Source: Amblyornis subalaris
Taxonomy: Eukaryota; Chordata; Aves; Passeriformes; Ptilonorhynchidae
Direction: 5' to 3'
Assembly: GCA_018881555.1 (NCBI GenBank)
Contig: JACAXG010000014.1
Coordinates: 2,331,331-2,395,330 of the forward strand
DNA length: 64,000 bases
A program made the translations under genes and the position numbers. Below, piece by piece: positions 12,691 through 24,062 of the stretch (the stretch's first letter is position 1; every line of letters starts with the position of its first letter). The notes below the pieces were generated by a model. The model saw only the letters and a program-made list of their open reading frames with translations, made no database searches and was not told where the DNA came from.

Positions 12691-15600
12691 GGGAGAAATT
12701 AATTCCAGCCTGAAGCCATGAGTTATCCCAGAGAGGAGAGCATCTGGAAGCAGACATGTGAGTGTCAATCTGAAATATTGTCCAGCCCTAAACTTATTTT
12801 TTTTTCCCACGGAATTTGGACTAAAACTGTAATTCTGATCTTCAATTTTCCCCGTGGCTAAATGGAGCTAAATACGGATGTGTCATCGCGCCGTCAGAAC
12901 GTCTCCTCGACTGCAAGCAAAGCCAGGGTGCCTTTGAATTTCCTTGAGCAAAATGCCATCTTTTCCCAGTTATCCCGTGCTTTTCTCCAAGATTTCTGCC
13001 GGCTGGGCCTCCAGCTCAGTGAGAGGCAGCATCTGCTCCCTGCCTGGGCAGGCTGGGGAGCAGGTACTGCCATTCCCACTGCCCTGCTGGGGGGGAAATT
13101 CGATTTGGGCCATCTGGCTGCTGTCTCTTAAGAGCAAAGAAATAAGTCAAAGAGCTGAGAATTGGCAGCTGGAGGGGCTGAGGAGCGGATGTGTGACTGT
13201 GTGTGCAAAATGGCCTTCCCAGAGCTGCTTCATGTGCTTGCAAGGATCTAACCAGAAGATTTTCTTCTTTTTTTTTTTTTTTTCAGGTGCAAGATTTTGT
13301 TTTGAATTTTTTGTGTGCTCTTGTGCAATATTTGGATTTTACACTATTTTGATATTTTAGCTGAAAGAGGAAATTGTATTTCCTTTTCTTGGTGTAGAAT
13401 TCCGCATTCTGTTTTAAAAAACCGTAAAGGAAAACCCCACCTTGTGCTGGTTGAAATATTGTTCTTTTCTATGCGAGAACACGCAGAATTCAACACTTTG
13501 ACCCTAAATTTCACTTCANTGGATTCTCTTTCCTTAGGCTGTATCCGATGGGAATAGTCCAGCTGTGTGTTTGTGGAGGGCATTTCACAAGGCAAAATAT
13601 GTGAAGTGTACCTACGTTGAGGGTTATTTTTATCTGATCTAAAGATTGTTTCCATGTCCAACTTAATGGGTACATGCACTAAGCTGACTACTACAAGGTT
13701 TAGAGACAGATTTTTTAAAAATATCTGCTTCCAGAGCTGCTTTTTTTGGTCCATTTATCCTATTTTTTTATCATCTTCCATTCCTGCTGTCCAGAATTTC
13801 GGGGATTTTACTGGGCTATGCATGGACTGTTGATTTAAAACCACTCAAACCAAGGTTACTGAAGGTTTAAAGGCTGCTTTTATGCAGATACAATTTCTCT
13901 TTTTACCAGTGTTCCGTGATTTGGGTTTTTCCTAATCCACGCAACACTAAAAATGAGAAGAATCACTGTGGCAATTCCAAATTCCAAGGAAGTGTTGGAG
14001 TTGCAGGTGCTGTTTTACTGAGAATAGGCAACCTGGATTCATACAGGCATTAGAATAATTTGAGTTGTCCCAAATAAGCTGGGCTGGCATTTCTAAGAGC
14101 ACTTCCAGGATTCCTGGAATCTGCACCCCNTTCCTGTATCTTCACCCCAAAGATGCAGGAGATGAATCTCAGCCCCCAAAACACAGATGCAACACTGAGG
14201 ATGCCGCACATTTCAGGTTAGAAAAGAGAGGATTGGGAAAAAATGGTAATTTTTTTTAGGATAAAGTAGGTGGAGCATGACCTAGCCAGGCACTTGGTAC
14301 TGATGCAGGTAAATCATGCAGATAAATGATAATTCCCCTGTCCATCCGTTAATAAGTGGTAATTCCCCTCCACTTCAAGCTTTGATTGGGTAGCTAAGAC
14401 TTAGAAATCAAAACCAGTTTCTACCACTGTCAATTATGATAATAGGCCTTTGTCTTTTGCCTCTTCACAGATCAGTAGCAATTTATCATCCACTTAATTG
14501 CATGAAAAAAAATTTTCTGTTCAGCACTGAGTTAAGAATCTGCTTTCCTGGTTCCCTTTGATCCTGAGGATATGAGCTGCAGTGGGGAATTTTCCCTGCC
14601 TTCNCCTGCCTGAAAGCCAGACCTCACCTCATGACTCACTGGCTTTAAATGAACACTGCTTAAACAAAAGAGAAATTCAGTCAGAAGGGCCATGTGAGGA
14701 TGATTCACAATTCAAATTAAAAACTGCCTCGTCACTGAGTGCCATCAAACCGCCGCGCGTCCAGATCCCGACGACTTAAAGCCCTTTCCTGGTGAATAAT
14801 TGCATCCTTCCAGCTCTGCACTCCTCTTACTCCGCAATTTCCAGGGCACACGTCCCTGGAGGAAAAGCTGCTGCCGAGCTCTGGGCCCTGGGATTTCTCT
14901 AATTAAAGGTTACCAAATGCTTGTTAGAAAGTTCGTGAGCAAGAGACAAAAAGCAAGGGAGCAGCTTTTCTGGGAAGTAGGAGAGGGATGTGAGGGCTGG
15001 GACGGGATGATGGAGGCCGGGTCTGGGTGATCCCACTGCAGATCCNGGTGTGAGGTCGTGGCTGGAAGATGAAGGACTGAGGGAAGCAGTAGGAGAACTC
15101 CAAATACCTTTGGAGATTGTCGCATCCATGGATGCAAACACAGCATCCTGGAGTATCCACCTCCCTTCTCCTGCCCCCCTCAGACAGATTAACTGCAAAC
15201 ATTTGCTCCTTACACTGTTTCTAAATGTCTGAACTTATTGTACATTCACTGCTGGAGAAATTGCATTGATCTGTCAATGCAAACATTCCTGAAAATTCCA
15301 TTTCTGTCCTTTCCAAATGCTCCTGCTGTGCTGTGACACATCCCTGGTGCAGACTATGGGTGTGTTCTGAGTCTCCTCTCTTTAGATAATATTTTAGAGA
15401 ATGAAATCCTGGTAAATGATGAATTATGAATCCTGGTAGCATTTTCCACATGAGATTGGAAACTCTGATTTTCCAAGGAGNTCAAACCCCACAGCAGTCT
15501 CTGTGGAAGCACCAGTGCAGCTCCTGGACAACTTTTCCTATTTAGCTCAAGCTGGCACTGCCAGGAGTGGCCAAATGGCAGCTCATAACCACAAGAGGTA

Positions 15601-16020
15601 GCAAATTAATCAAAACCCACCCTGAAGCAGCAGAGGAGGTGGAACTCCAGCACCAGGAACATCCAGGTGNGAATCCAAGAGCTCTGGGGAAGATGGACAG
15701 AAACTGAGTGCCTCCCCCAGAACTCACAGCACTGAATTTCACAGCCCTTTTGTAATGCAAGGGAATTTCTTCCCATCAGGCTGATCTAGTGGAGTTTAAG
15801 ACAGGAAATGACTCCTTGGAGAATGGGAAAGGAGTGCAAAGTGCATTAATGTGAGCAGACTAAAGTCAGCCCATTAACCTGCCAGCTTGTACTAATCCTA
15901 TAGTTGATGTTACAGCAAATATAAATGATAAAAATTGGGATTTTTACTCGGATCTAATTTTTTAATTAGCATTTTTTCAGTAGCAAACCCCCAGGCATGG
16001 TTGACTTCTTCCTTTAGGTG
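12691..16020. other. Single-copy non-coding DNA, no gene seen
   Basis: The largest frames here are 138 codons at 12944-13360 (+) and 136 codons at 13344-13754 (minus). Neither has a domain, and neither starts or ends at plausible splice sites on both sides. A T16 run at 13268-13283 followed by CAG looks like a splice acceptor, but the sequence after it is T-rich and not exon-like. A CpG-dense patch of about 25 bp lies at 14746-14775. Confidence 0.5.
13268..13283. repeat. Poly(T) tract, 16 bases
   Basis: Uninterrupted T16 followed by CAGGTGCAAG. It could be the poly(A) of a minus-strand retrocopy whose body is not recognisable, or a simple homopolymer. Confidence 0.9.
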
Positions 16021-16138
16021 CTGGAAGTGCTAAGAAAAAGAGTGGACAGGGCACTTCACAACGTGCTTGAGTGGCCAGGGTGNTGTTTGGTCAAAGGTCA
16101 GACTGGATGATCCTGGANCTCTTTTCCAGCTTTAATGG
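16021..16138 (+). mobile_element. CR1 LINE 3' end, old
   Basis: CTGGAAGTGCTAAGAAAAAG corresponds to the ORF2 tail (LEVLRKR), followed by the UTR text GGTCAAAGGTCAGACTGGAT, GATCCTGG and CTTTTCCAGCTTTAATGG. This is the CR1 type that normally reads GTTGGACTCGATGATCTTGGAGGTCTTTTCCAACC, split here by Ns and substitutions. The copy is 5'-truncated and lacks clear terminal octamers. It faces the minus-strand CR1 at 16545. Confidence 0.85.
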
Positions 16139-16544
16139 GCGAGGGTATCCAGACAGACCACGGGCTTTGCTGCCTCCATACAATTTGGTTAAATTCCTGT
16201 TCAAAGTGAGCATTTATTTNGGAGCAGACACCTTGCACTCTCCCTTCCCACTGACAGAAACCCTGCCCATACCTGATGAAATATGGAAGTTCCCATCTCT
16301 TATTCATGGCTGCTGAAAGTTGCTCAGCAGCACAACTCAAACACAGCCCTGCCAGCGCCTCACTCCGCGATTTATGTGACAAGCCATGACATGCAAACAT
16401 CTCTGGGAGTTAAGTATTTGTGTTAATTATTAAAGAGAGACATTTCGAGTGACAGATTGTGAACGAACGCTCCCCGGAAAGGCACCGGCCTTGTGGTGAG
16501 GAAAAGGAGAAATAGGGAAGCTCTGGGAAATATTGAACTGGAGG
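16139..16544. other. Short single-copy spacer between two CR1 copies
   Basis: About 400 bp with no repeat or gene recognised. It separates two CR1 fragments whose 3' ends face each other. Confidence 0.55.
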
Positions 16545-16935
16545 AGCTGTAGTCATTCCAACCCCCTGCCATGGGCAGGGACACCTCCCACTATCCCAGC
16601 GTGCTCCAAGCCCTGTCCAACCTGGCCTTGAACACTTCCAGGGATGGGGCAGCCACAGCTTCTCCAGGCACCCTGTGCCAGGGCCTCCCCACCCTCCAAG
16701 GGAGGAATTCCTTCCTACTATGCAATCTAAATGTCTCCTCATTTAGTTTAAAAATGTTCCTCCTTGTCCTGCCACAATCTGGAAAAATCCCTGTCTGTTT
16801 TTTATAAGCCCCCTTCCAGTACTGGGAAGCCACAAGAAGGTCTTCCCAAATTCTTCTCTTTTCCAGGCTGAACAACGCCAGCTCTCCCAGCCTGTCTCCA
16901 TGGGAAAGGTGCTCCAGGCCTCTGCAAATCTTCCC
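16545..16935 (-). mobile_element. CR1 LINE fragment, longest ORF2 remnant in the window
   Basis: The minus-strand frame is open across RGLEHLSHGDRLGELALFSL, EKRRIWEDLLVASQYWKGAY, then FRLHSRKEFLPWRVGRPW and AVAAPSLEVFKARLDRAWS. This is the C-terminal segment of CR1 ORF2 downstream of the reverse transcriptase core; no catalytic motif is present. The plus-strand text includes CCCCCTGCCATGGGCAGGG and GGCAGCCACAGCTTCTCC. The extreme 3' end is missing near 16550. The long frame through 17088 is an accident of this remnant running into flanking DNA. Confidence 0.95.
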
Positions 16936-17757
16936 ACTATTGTCATTCCTGTTATTCAGTGGGGTTTGTGCTNTATTTACAAACATTGAAGGAGTTTGGG
17001 CTCTCATTCCAGCCGCTCTCCAGGTCCCCTCCACACGGAGAATCCTCATGGAAACACAGAACTGATCTCCCAGATTCTCCTTTCCCAATTTGTGTAACTA
17101 TAAAGGAAGATGATTTTGTTTCAAAGGTCTTACCAGCTGCTATTAAAATTCCTTAGAGATAATTACACGTGCTACTACACTGTTCAAGTTTCATGCCTTT
17201 TTTATTCCAGCAGGCCACAGTATTCCCAGAAATAATAAAAAAATCAGAGCGGGGAGANCTCATATGGCAAAATTTCAGGCTCTTACAGCTCCTTTTTTCC
17301 AAACTCACCTGAAAGCCTCCTGTCTNGCACCCTGACAGCTCCTACCCAACACGATCTGTAGCACCTTTCATGTCATCCTGCTCCATGGGAAAGGCAAAGT
17401 TGTGTCTTTGAGGGAGGAAAACATCCACTGGACATGAGAACTCTTTCAGCTTTTTTGTAGGAATACAACAATCTTGGGAACGTGGGAAGACGCCACGGGG
17501 AATGTGATTTTCAAACTGAATTTGTTTTCTGCTTCAGTGCTCTGAGTGAGTTTGTTACCCTAATTTGATTTGTTGTGTGCCTGTCGTAGCTGCAAGGTTG
17601 TTTCTCGACAATTGTTGAAATGTTGAGGCCGTGTCAAGTAATTTTCTGCTTTAATTTCAAAACATAACTTCTTTTATCTGCTGCCTTGTGTTTAGAGATA
17701 AGCATCAGTATCGTCACCAAGGCCACGCACGAGATAGTTGTGCACGTGACAGTAATT

Positions 17758-17775
17758 TAAATTCTATAGAATTTA
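17758..17775. repeat. Perfect 18-bp palindrome
   Basis: TAAATTCTATAGAATTTA is identical to its own reverse complement over all 18 bases and stops matching on both sides. It lies 10 bp after an E-box CACGTG. It could bind a homodimer or be chance in AT-rich DNA. Confidence 0.95.
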
Positions 17776-17919
17776 CACGGAAAATTGATTGAAGGGTGAC
17801 ACTGTACAAAATTAGNCTGAATATTTACTTTGTGTTTTCTAATTAACCAGTTTCCATTGCTTAATGAAAGCAACNAAATTACTCTTCTACACAAATTCGT
17901 ATTGAAATTCACTGTCAGG

Positions 17920-17945
17920 TTTTCTTCCTGAATTTTCTTCCTGAA
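17920..17945. repeat. Exact 13-bp tandem duplication
   Basis: TTTTCTTCCTGAA at 17920-17932 is immediately repeated at 17933-17945. Likely recent slippage, as the two units are identical. Confidence 0.95.
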
Positions 17946-18354
17946 TATTAGAACCGAATCAATGTTTTTAATTGTCCAAGGATCTATCTATCTTGGATGG
18001 GACTCCAGATTTCTTTCACATCCCCAAATCCCACGCTTGTCCATCCTAAAACTTAGTTTTAAAATTCCTGGGTATTCTGTGAATACCAGCTTTTAGGGAA
18101 GCCTCACATGGGACATTCCCATCTGCCTAATGGGTTTTCTCAGGACATCCCTAACTCCCCAAATTCGACTTTGTACAAAAGTCAGAGAGAGGTGAGAAGA
18201 TTCCCTGGTTGGATGGCTGATCCTTGTATTCAGTGGCTCCTTTACTAAACAGTTCAACTCCACCTACCTGAATTTACCTTCCATTCATTTTGTCTCTTTA
18301 GCATTAATTGTTAGTATACATCCTCCTTTTGTGGCCAGATTGTTCCTAAAAATN

Positions 18355-18480
18355 GTGGAATCATGGAATAGTTTGGGTTGGAAGGGACCTTAAGGACAAT
18401 CTTGATCCAACCCCCTCCATGGGCAGGGAACCTTCCACCAGACCATGTTGCTCCAAGCCCCACCCAATCCAATTTCCAGC
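18355..18480 (-). mobile_element. CR1 LINE 3' UTR fragment
   Basis: The plus-strand text GGAATCATGGAATAGTTTGG, GTTGGAAGGGACCTTAAGG, then CCCCCTCCATGGGCAGGGA, CCTTCCACCAGACCATG and TTGCTCCAAGCCCCACCC is the reverse complement of the songbird-type CR1 3' UTR. Similarity ends where the ORF2 tail should begin, so only the last 125 bases or so remain. Confidence 0.92.
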
Positions 18481-20211
18481 ATAACCAGCATCAATCTCAA
18501 TTATTCCATATCCAGGGAATTACTGGAATCCCAACAAAAGGCTCAGTCTTTCCTTTCCTCACGGATCTCTTCTTCCTTTTCCATTGAGCAAAAGCTCCTC
18601 AGTGCTGTGCTGGGTTTCAATGAGGAATGAAGCTCCAATTGTCTGTGAGTAGCTGATATATCAATTTAAATATATTTGGCCATTAATTAAGTCCTGTTCT
18701 CTTTGCATGCAAATGGATTTCTCTCCAGGGAATTAATTACAGAACACATTTCAAGCTAATCTATCTTTGCAGTCCAACGCAGTGTTGGGCTATAAAACCC
18801 ATTTAATGAATTGCTATCAAATGTTTCTAAACAATTTGGCACAACACAGTGAAACAAAACCAGGGATGAGCCTCAAACTGAGTCTCCACCATCCCAGCGC
18901 AATGAAATGGCTCTGGTTGATAGGATGGCACAGGGATTTGGGAGAACAGTTGATGGATTCAGAGATGGTTGTGTGTTTTTTAAATGGCATATTGAAATCT
19001 GGATTTGATTTGGATTTTTTATGTTCTGGACTGTAATAGTTGTTTTTCCATGGAAACAGATTAAGGCACATGCTCACAATTTTTATTTTATTTTAACTCT
19101 ACCATATTCATCTTTTAAAAAACTCGATCTCCCAATAATCTTTCCATTCAAACTGATAGTTATTATGTCTCTCAAGACATGAATATGTCCTTTTTATTAG
19201 GAATATCTCCTCTCCTGGAATGAGAACTAATACGTTCTGCATCCTCGATCCTGCAAAACCTTATCCATGTACTTNTATTTAGTAATGCCAGGAATAGTTA
19301 GGCCTGGTGAGACTTAATTCTGTGAGTCATCCAAGCTCCTTTAAAGACATGGAAAACTGTTTGGGTGTCCCAGATTGATACCAAAGCCACCCCATTCTTG
19401 GCAAGAACCTCGTTTATCCTCTGGAACAAGAAATTAATTGGGGGAGNGTGTATTTTTATTTATTTCGAAATACCACGATGTTGTCTAATACTGATGAAAA
19501 TTATTGGTGTGCAGAACTCCGTGGTGCAGCTCTGGTGCAAGCCCCAGGAATGCCACCAGCCATTCCCACCTTCTCCACCTCCCAAGCCCAAAGGACAAGG
19601 AAGCGTTGGAGCTTTTCCTCTGGAGACATGACAGGATGTAACACTCAGTGCAAGCTGTCACGATCTGGATGTATCTGACCTCGTGGGCAAACCTTCCTTT
19701 TTTTCCCCCCATTTGATTTATTTTTGCTCTGAGCCTTGCCCTTTAGGCAGCTTCATGAAGGGGAATCGCTTTCCATTTGCTCCTGCTTTTTCCCAGCTTT
19801 GTGTTTTCCTTGCGTTTTCCTCCCCGGCAAAGGTTAAGTAGAGNTGACCTCAATCCCGTTTCCCTCATTCCCCTCTTGGCTGTCTCCCGGCACATCTCCC
19901 CTCCAAGGCAGGATTTATCACCGCTGATCTCATTTGGTTCAGGTAATAACACAAAATCTGCTCTTCCATTTTCTTCCCCATGGCTTCCCAGACTCCGGTG
20001 AACCCCTGTCCCTCTGTTATCACTTCCAGGACAACTCAAANTGAGTGGCTAAAAGGTTTGTTTGTAAATGGATGCTCAAAGCTGTCCTGCAGCACAGTTC
20101 ACGGCAATCCAGCACACACAGTTTTTTGTGGAGCTTCTTTTGTGTGGGAATTCGTGGAGTTACTTCTACTGAGCATCATCTTTTATTAATNTGTATTTTT
20201 TATCTGCCTGC
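18481..20211. other. Single-copy non-coding DNA, no gene seen
   Basis: About 1.7 kb. Open frames of 60-98 codons on both strands overlap one another and show no domain. AT-rich words (TATATCAATTTAAATATATTTGG near 18656) are present. No repeat family recognised. Confidence 0.5.
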
Positions 20212-20572
20212 TGAAGAGAAGGTTGAGTGGAGACTTTAGNGCGGCTTTCCAGTATCTGAAGGGGCCTACAAGGAAGCTGGAGAGGGATTGTTCACCAGGA
20301 ATTGTTGTGATAGGACAAGGGGAATGGATGCAGACTGAGAGGGGGAATTTTAACTCAAAGATGTGGATGAAATTCCTCCGTGTGAGAGTGGGGAGGCCCT
20401 GGAAAGGGTTGCCCAGAGAAGCTGTGGCTGCCCCATCCCTGGAAGTGTCCAAGGCCAGGCTNGACGGGGATTGGAGCCACCTGGGCTAGTGGAAGGTGTC
20501 CCTGCCCATGGCAGGGGGTAGGATTGGATGATCTTTAAGGTCCCTTTCAACCCAAACCATTCTGTGATTAAA
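20212..20572 (+). mobile_element. CR1 LINE fragment, ORF2 tail plus complete 3' end
   Basis: In the plus-strand frame the residues GDFXAAFQYLKGPTRKLERD, MKFLRVRVGRPWKGLPR and EAVAAPSLEVSKARXDG are the ORF2 C-terminus. The UTR follows with AGTGGAAGGTGTCCCTGCCC, ATGGCAGGGGG, GATGATCTTTAAGGTCCC, CAACCCAAACC and ATTCTGTGATT at the 3' end. The frame is still open across the ORF2 tail, apart from Ns, so this is one of the younger copies here. 5'-truncated. Confidence 0.97.
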
Positions 20573-21491
20573 ATAAATTATTTAATAACACCTGCATAGC
20601 AGTGCTCAGTCTGTTTAGCCGTGCTGGCTGTCCCTGAATTTAACAGCTTGGTGCTTAGGAAGGATGGAAAGGGATTGTTTCAACAGCTAAAAAGTTTCAG
20701 ATTTGTTTCTTGTGCTTTTAGGATTGGTTTCTTTTTCTTATCAGTTGAAAAGTAAAGGCACAGTAAAAATCCTGCACTTATATTGTGGGGCAGAACTACC
20801 TTGAGCCTCCATGGAAATCACCAAAGGAATCAAGATATGCTCTGCATTCACCTTGGGACAATATACTTTGAGCACCTTCAGATAGAAGTGATATCTAAAA
20901 GAACAAAAATAAAAAAATCTACATCTTTTTTAGCCTTGAAGACAGACAGGCTCGTAGAACACCGGGAGCTGCAGAGCTGTAATAAAACTGGAGGTTTTAG
21001 TAGTTATCAAGAGAAGTGAAAAGGTTGAAAGGACAGAGTGCCCNGGTGAGAGGAAAACAGCTTTTCTGCAGGACGCCTTTAGTGTGTTGTGACCCCAGGA
21101 AAACGTGGAAAGGCAACTAAAATGCAGCTTAACATTGTGGTTGTGCTGTAAACCAGAAAATNATACTATTAAAATATGGATATGTACGAATAAATGCATA
21201 TATACAGACAGATACATGCATATGCACATATTTATTTGCCTGAAGGGGGCATGAATGGAGATAAAACCAAATACAAATAGGGTGAAGAGTAGATTTTGGG
21301 CTTTGCAGGCATAGGAGGAATTTGCAGCTGCAGCTCAGCCTCTGAGTTCACGTGGTTTGTTCTGAGTTCTCAGCTCTTGGACTCGTTTGATGNTTTTGTA
21401 GCTGTGGCCTCTGGGAGAGTGGATGAAACCATGGGAAAGGCAAAGTGCAAATGGTGAGAGGACAGGATGAGATGGAAAAGTGTCAACAAAC
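20573..21491. other. Single-copy non-coding DNA, no gene seen
   Basis: About 0.9 kb. Holds a low-complexity stretch near 21176-21235 made of ATATG/ATGCATA words. No gene or repeat family recognised. Confidence 0.55.
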
Positions 21492-21765
21492 AGATCATGG
21501 AGTTGTTTAGGTTGGAAAAGTCCTCTAAGATCGAGTCCAACCACAAACCCAACGCTGCCAGGTCCTCCCCTAACNCCACATCTCCACATTTTTGACCACT
21601 CCCAGGGATGGTGATTCCAGCACTGCCNTGGGCAGCTGTTCCAATGCCTGACAACCTTTTCAGTGTGGAAATTTTCCTTAATATCCAACCTAACCCTCTC
21701 CTGGCACAACTTGAGACCATTCCCCCTTGTCCTACGGCTTGTTTCTTGGGAGGAAAGACCGACAG
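21492..21765 (-). mobile_element. CR1 LINE fragment with 3' UTR and ORF2 tail
   Basis: The minus-strand frame reads [20 protein letters not shown], then in another frame SAGITIPGSGQKC, showing a frameshift in the ORF2 tail. The 3' UTR begins at ATCATGGAGTTGTTTAGGTT (plus-strand text, 21493). It belongs to the older type with TTTTTGACCACTCCCAGGGA. The 5' truncation is near 21765. The 205-codon minus frame through this region is this remnant joined to flanking DNA. Confidence 0.93.
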
Positions 21766-23585
21766 GGTGCTCACACACACAACTTTCTGCAGCAGTTGGA
21801 AGTGTTCATTTTCCTTCTCTTTTCCCTCATTCCAGCAAATGTTGGAGTGGTGCTGTGTGGGCTGCAGGGGGAGGGAATGAAGAGGTCTCTTGCTGGCAAA
21901 CAGCTGGAGCTGTTGGACAGAGCAGCCCAGCAGGGAGCTGAGGGATGGGCTGACATTCACAGNGTGACAACAGGCAGATGATGGCAATCAGAGCTCAGAG
22001 CTGCTGCCCTGGCATCCCACGTTTGGGAAATAAACTGATTTGGGAGGTCGAAAAATGAAACAAGACACAGCAAACCTAAAGGATGTTTCCTAAGCAGAAN
22101 GTGGAGTGGGAGAGGTTGGGTAGAAAAGGAATTGTGATTTCATTTTTGAATAGAATAATGAAGATGTATCCTTCTAAAAATACGATGATTAATTCCTCGT
22201 GCATAGTTGGGCAGTCTAAAGAAGACTAATAATTTAATGGAAAGTGAAATTTTAAGCAGAGATTTTTAAAATTACATATTACAGTAAAAATGTCTGAGAA
22301 TATACCTTGTGTATATGAAAGTTTGGGCTGGTTGTGGTGAGTCTTGAGTGTGAGGGAGTTTCTATTTTTTTTAGATNAAAACTGTCCAGAAGAAATGAGT
22401 TAGGTTGGGTGCAGACCAATTGCTGCATTAAACCATAGAATGGGTTTGCATGTAGAGATTTGGATTTAATTAGAATTGATGAAGTTTAATCAGAATTGCC
22501 ATGTCTGAAGTTGCCCTTAATTTTCAAGAGAAATTTTGGCCAAAACTGGTAACGTAGGAAAAATATCCGATATGGATAGAAAGAACAATTTGTCTGCTTT
22601 GAGAGCTGCAAAGTAAAATTTCCATAATTTCTTTACAGAGGAGCAACGAGAGATCCCTAAGAGTGGTTGCATCCCAAAAGAAATAAAAATGGGAATTTTA
22701 AAAATAAAATAGCAACACACTTAAGTTCAGCTTTTCCCCAAGGAACACTTTTTCCATATTTATGTTGAAATACATACCTGCATTTCATGTATTTCAAAGA
22801 CCTCTTTGATTTTCCACTCTTTCCCATTGGAGGAACTTGAGCCATTAATGATAAATCAGGACGTTGAAAAGTTTTCCTATGGCTTTCAGACTTGAGGGAT
22901 AATGGATGTTTCAAGAAACAAAACTGAAAGCTACTTGAAAGACAGAATTAAAAATAAATAAAAGCAAAAACATGAGGGAGGGAACCTCTATTGTGAATTT
23001 ATGTCCTTTTGATTTGTCTGGGAGAAAAACTTGAGTTCTTGTGACAGGAGTGAAAAGGGCTTTAAGTGCCTACTGTTAACCCCAGGATATTCTGAATTTT
23101 CAGTGGCAAATGCATGGGNTGGAACATAACAACTTGTTGACTGATGAAAATAATTTGCTTTTTCTCTCTCTTTGTGGTTTTCATCAATACATGCAAGATG
23201 GAATTTCTCCTGGAATGAAGTTAGACTGTAATAAATTGGGGTTTGGGTGTTTTAAAGAGATTTGTCCAATGAGTGAGGCATTTGTAGGATTTACCTGTGT
23301 GCTTTAAGGACATAACTGGAATATCTTATATTTACAGCTGATGAGAATCAGCATTTCCTTCAGCCTGTGTACCCTGAACACCCACACAGCCCAACCATTC
23401 CAAGCTATTTCCTTCTGGAAGGNTTTCCTTGCTTTATCATTTTAAATTTCCCGTTTATCCTCCTGTGGGATGAATTTGGTGCTGCCTGTCGGTGTTAACC
23501 ACATTTGAGTGGCTGGTTCAGGGCAGACCAGGAGTCCCTGTGGGATATTTCCTGGATGCAAAGACANCCCTCCCCTCCCTGTTTT
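21766..23585. other. Single-copy non-coding DNA, no gene seen
   Basis: About 1.8 kb. Open frames below 100 codons, no domain. AT-rich from 22100 to 23000. No repeat family recognised. Confidence 0.5.
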
Positions 23586-24062
23586 CCCTCTGGTTCCGGG
23601 TATCCGGACCGTGTCCGGCTGTCGGCGCCCACGGAGGGACCCCCCACCTCTCTGCCCTTTTCCCAAAGCTTTTCGAAAAGCCTCATTTTATTCTAATAAG
23701 GCAGATGACATTTCCAGCAGCCCTTTCTAAGCAGATTCCCCGCAGGGAACTTCAGGAGGTTTGATCCAGGCCTTGTCAGTTTTCGCTCTCTTTTGCATCT
23801 TCTTTGACCGCTCGCCTCTAATTTGGTCGGCCCCCAGCGGTGTCCGGATCCAGGGAAGGTGTTTTTTGTGACATCTGCGCTGCTGCCGTCCCTTGGCTCC
23901 TTGGCCAAGCAGTTGGCTGTGCTTTCGCTCCAATAAAAGCCACGAACGAACTCATTTGCATTTCACATCCGTTATGTTATTTGTCATAACGAAACGTCCG
24001 AATGCTGTGACTCCTGAATCCAACCGTGCTCCCGCAGGTGAGACGGAGATTGTGCCNCGCGT
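23586..24062. other. CpG-rich pocket with octamer site and small inverted repeat
   Basis: By hand count about 29 CpGs in 480 bp, far denser than the flanks. Visible words are TCCGGACCGTGTCCGGCTG near 23602, the octamer ATTTGCAT at 23954-23961, and the inverted repeat CGTTATG (23970-23976) with CATAACG (23985-23991). Short open frames lie on both strands without domains. It could be a small CpG island, a promoter of an unseen transcript, or a conserved enhancer. Confidence 0.45.

Larger units (their letters stand above)
16936..18354. other. Single-copy DNA with palindrome and conserved-element look
   Basis: No gene seen. From about 17560 to 17900 the sequence combines AT-rich words, retained CpGs (TGTCGTAGC, CTCGACAATTG, ATCGTCACC, CCACGCACGAG), the E-box CACGTG at 17743-17748 and an 18-bp palindrome. 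The combination suggests a conserved regulatory element, but conservation cannot be tested here. Confidence 0.45.

Noticed and set aside
13268..13300. T16-CAG as a splice acceptor
   Set aside because: The sequence after it is T-rich and not exon-like; a homopolymer next to CAG is expected by chance at this scale.
13344..13754. 136-codon minus-strand open frame
   Set aside because: No domain, no convincing exon boundaries, and an overlapping plus-strand frame is open over part of it.
16591..17088. 165-codon minus-strand open frame
   Set aside because: It is a CR1 ORF2 tail remnant joined to flanking sequence; no host gene is implied.
21236..21256. GAAGGGGGCATG as a CTCF-like insulator site
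   Set aside because: Only part of the CTCF core is present, which is too little to call a site by eye.
21370..21987. 205-codon minus-strand open frame, the longest in the window
   Set aside because: It overlaps the CR1 copy at 21492-21765 and continues into unrelated sequence in a frame without domain or splice signals.
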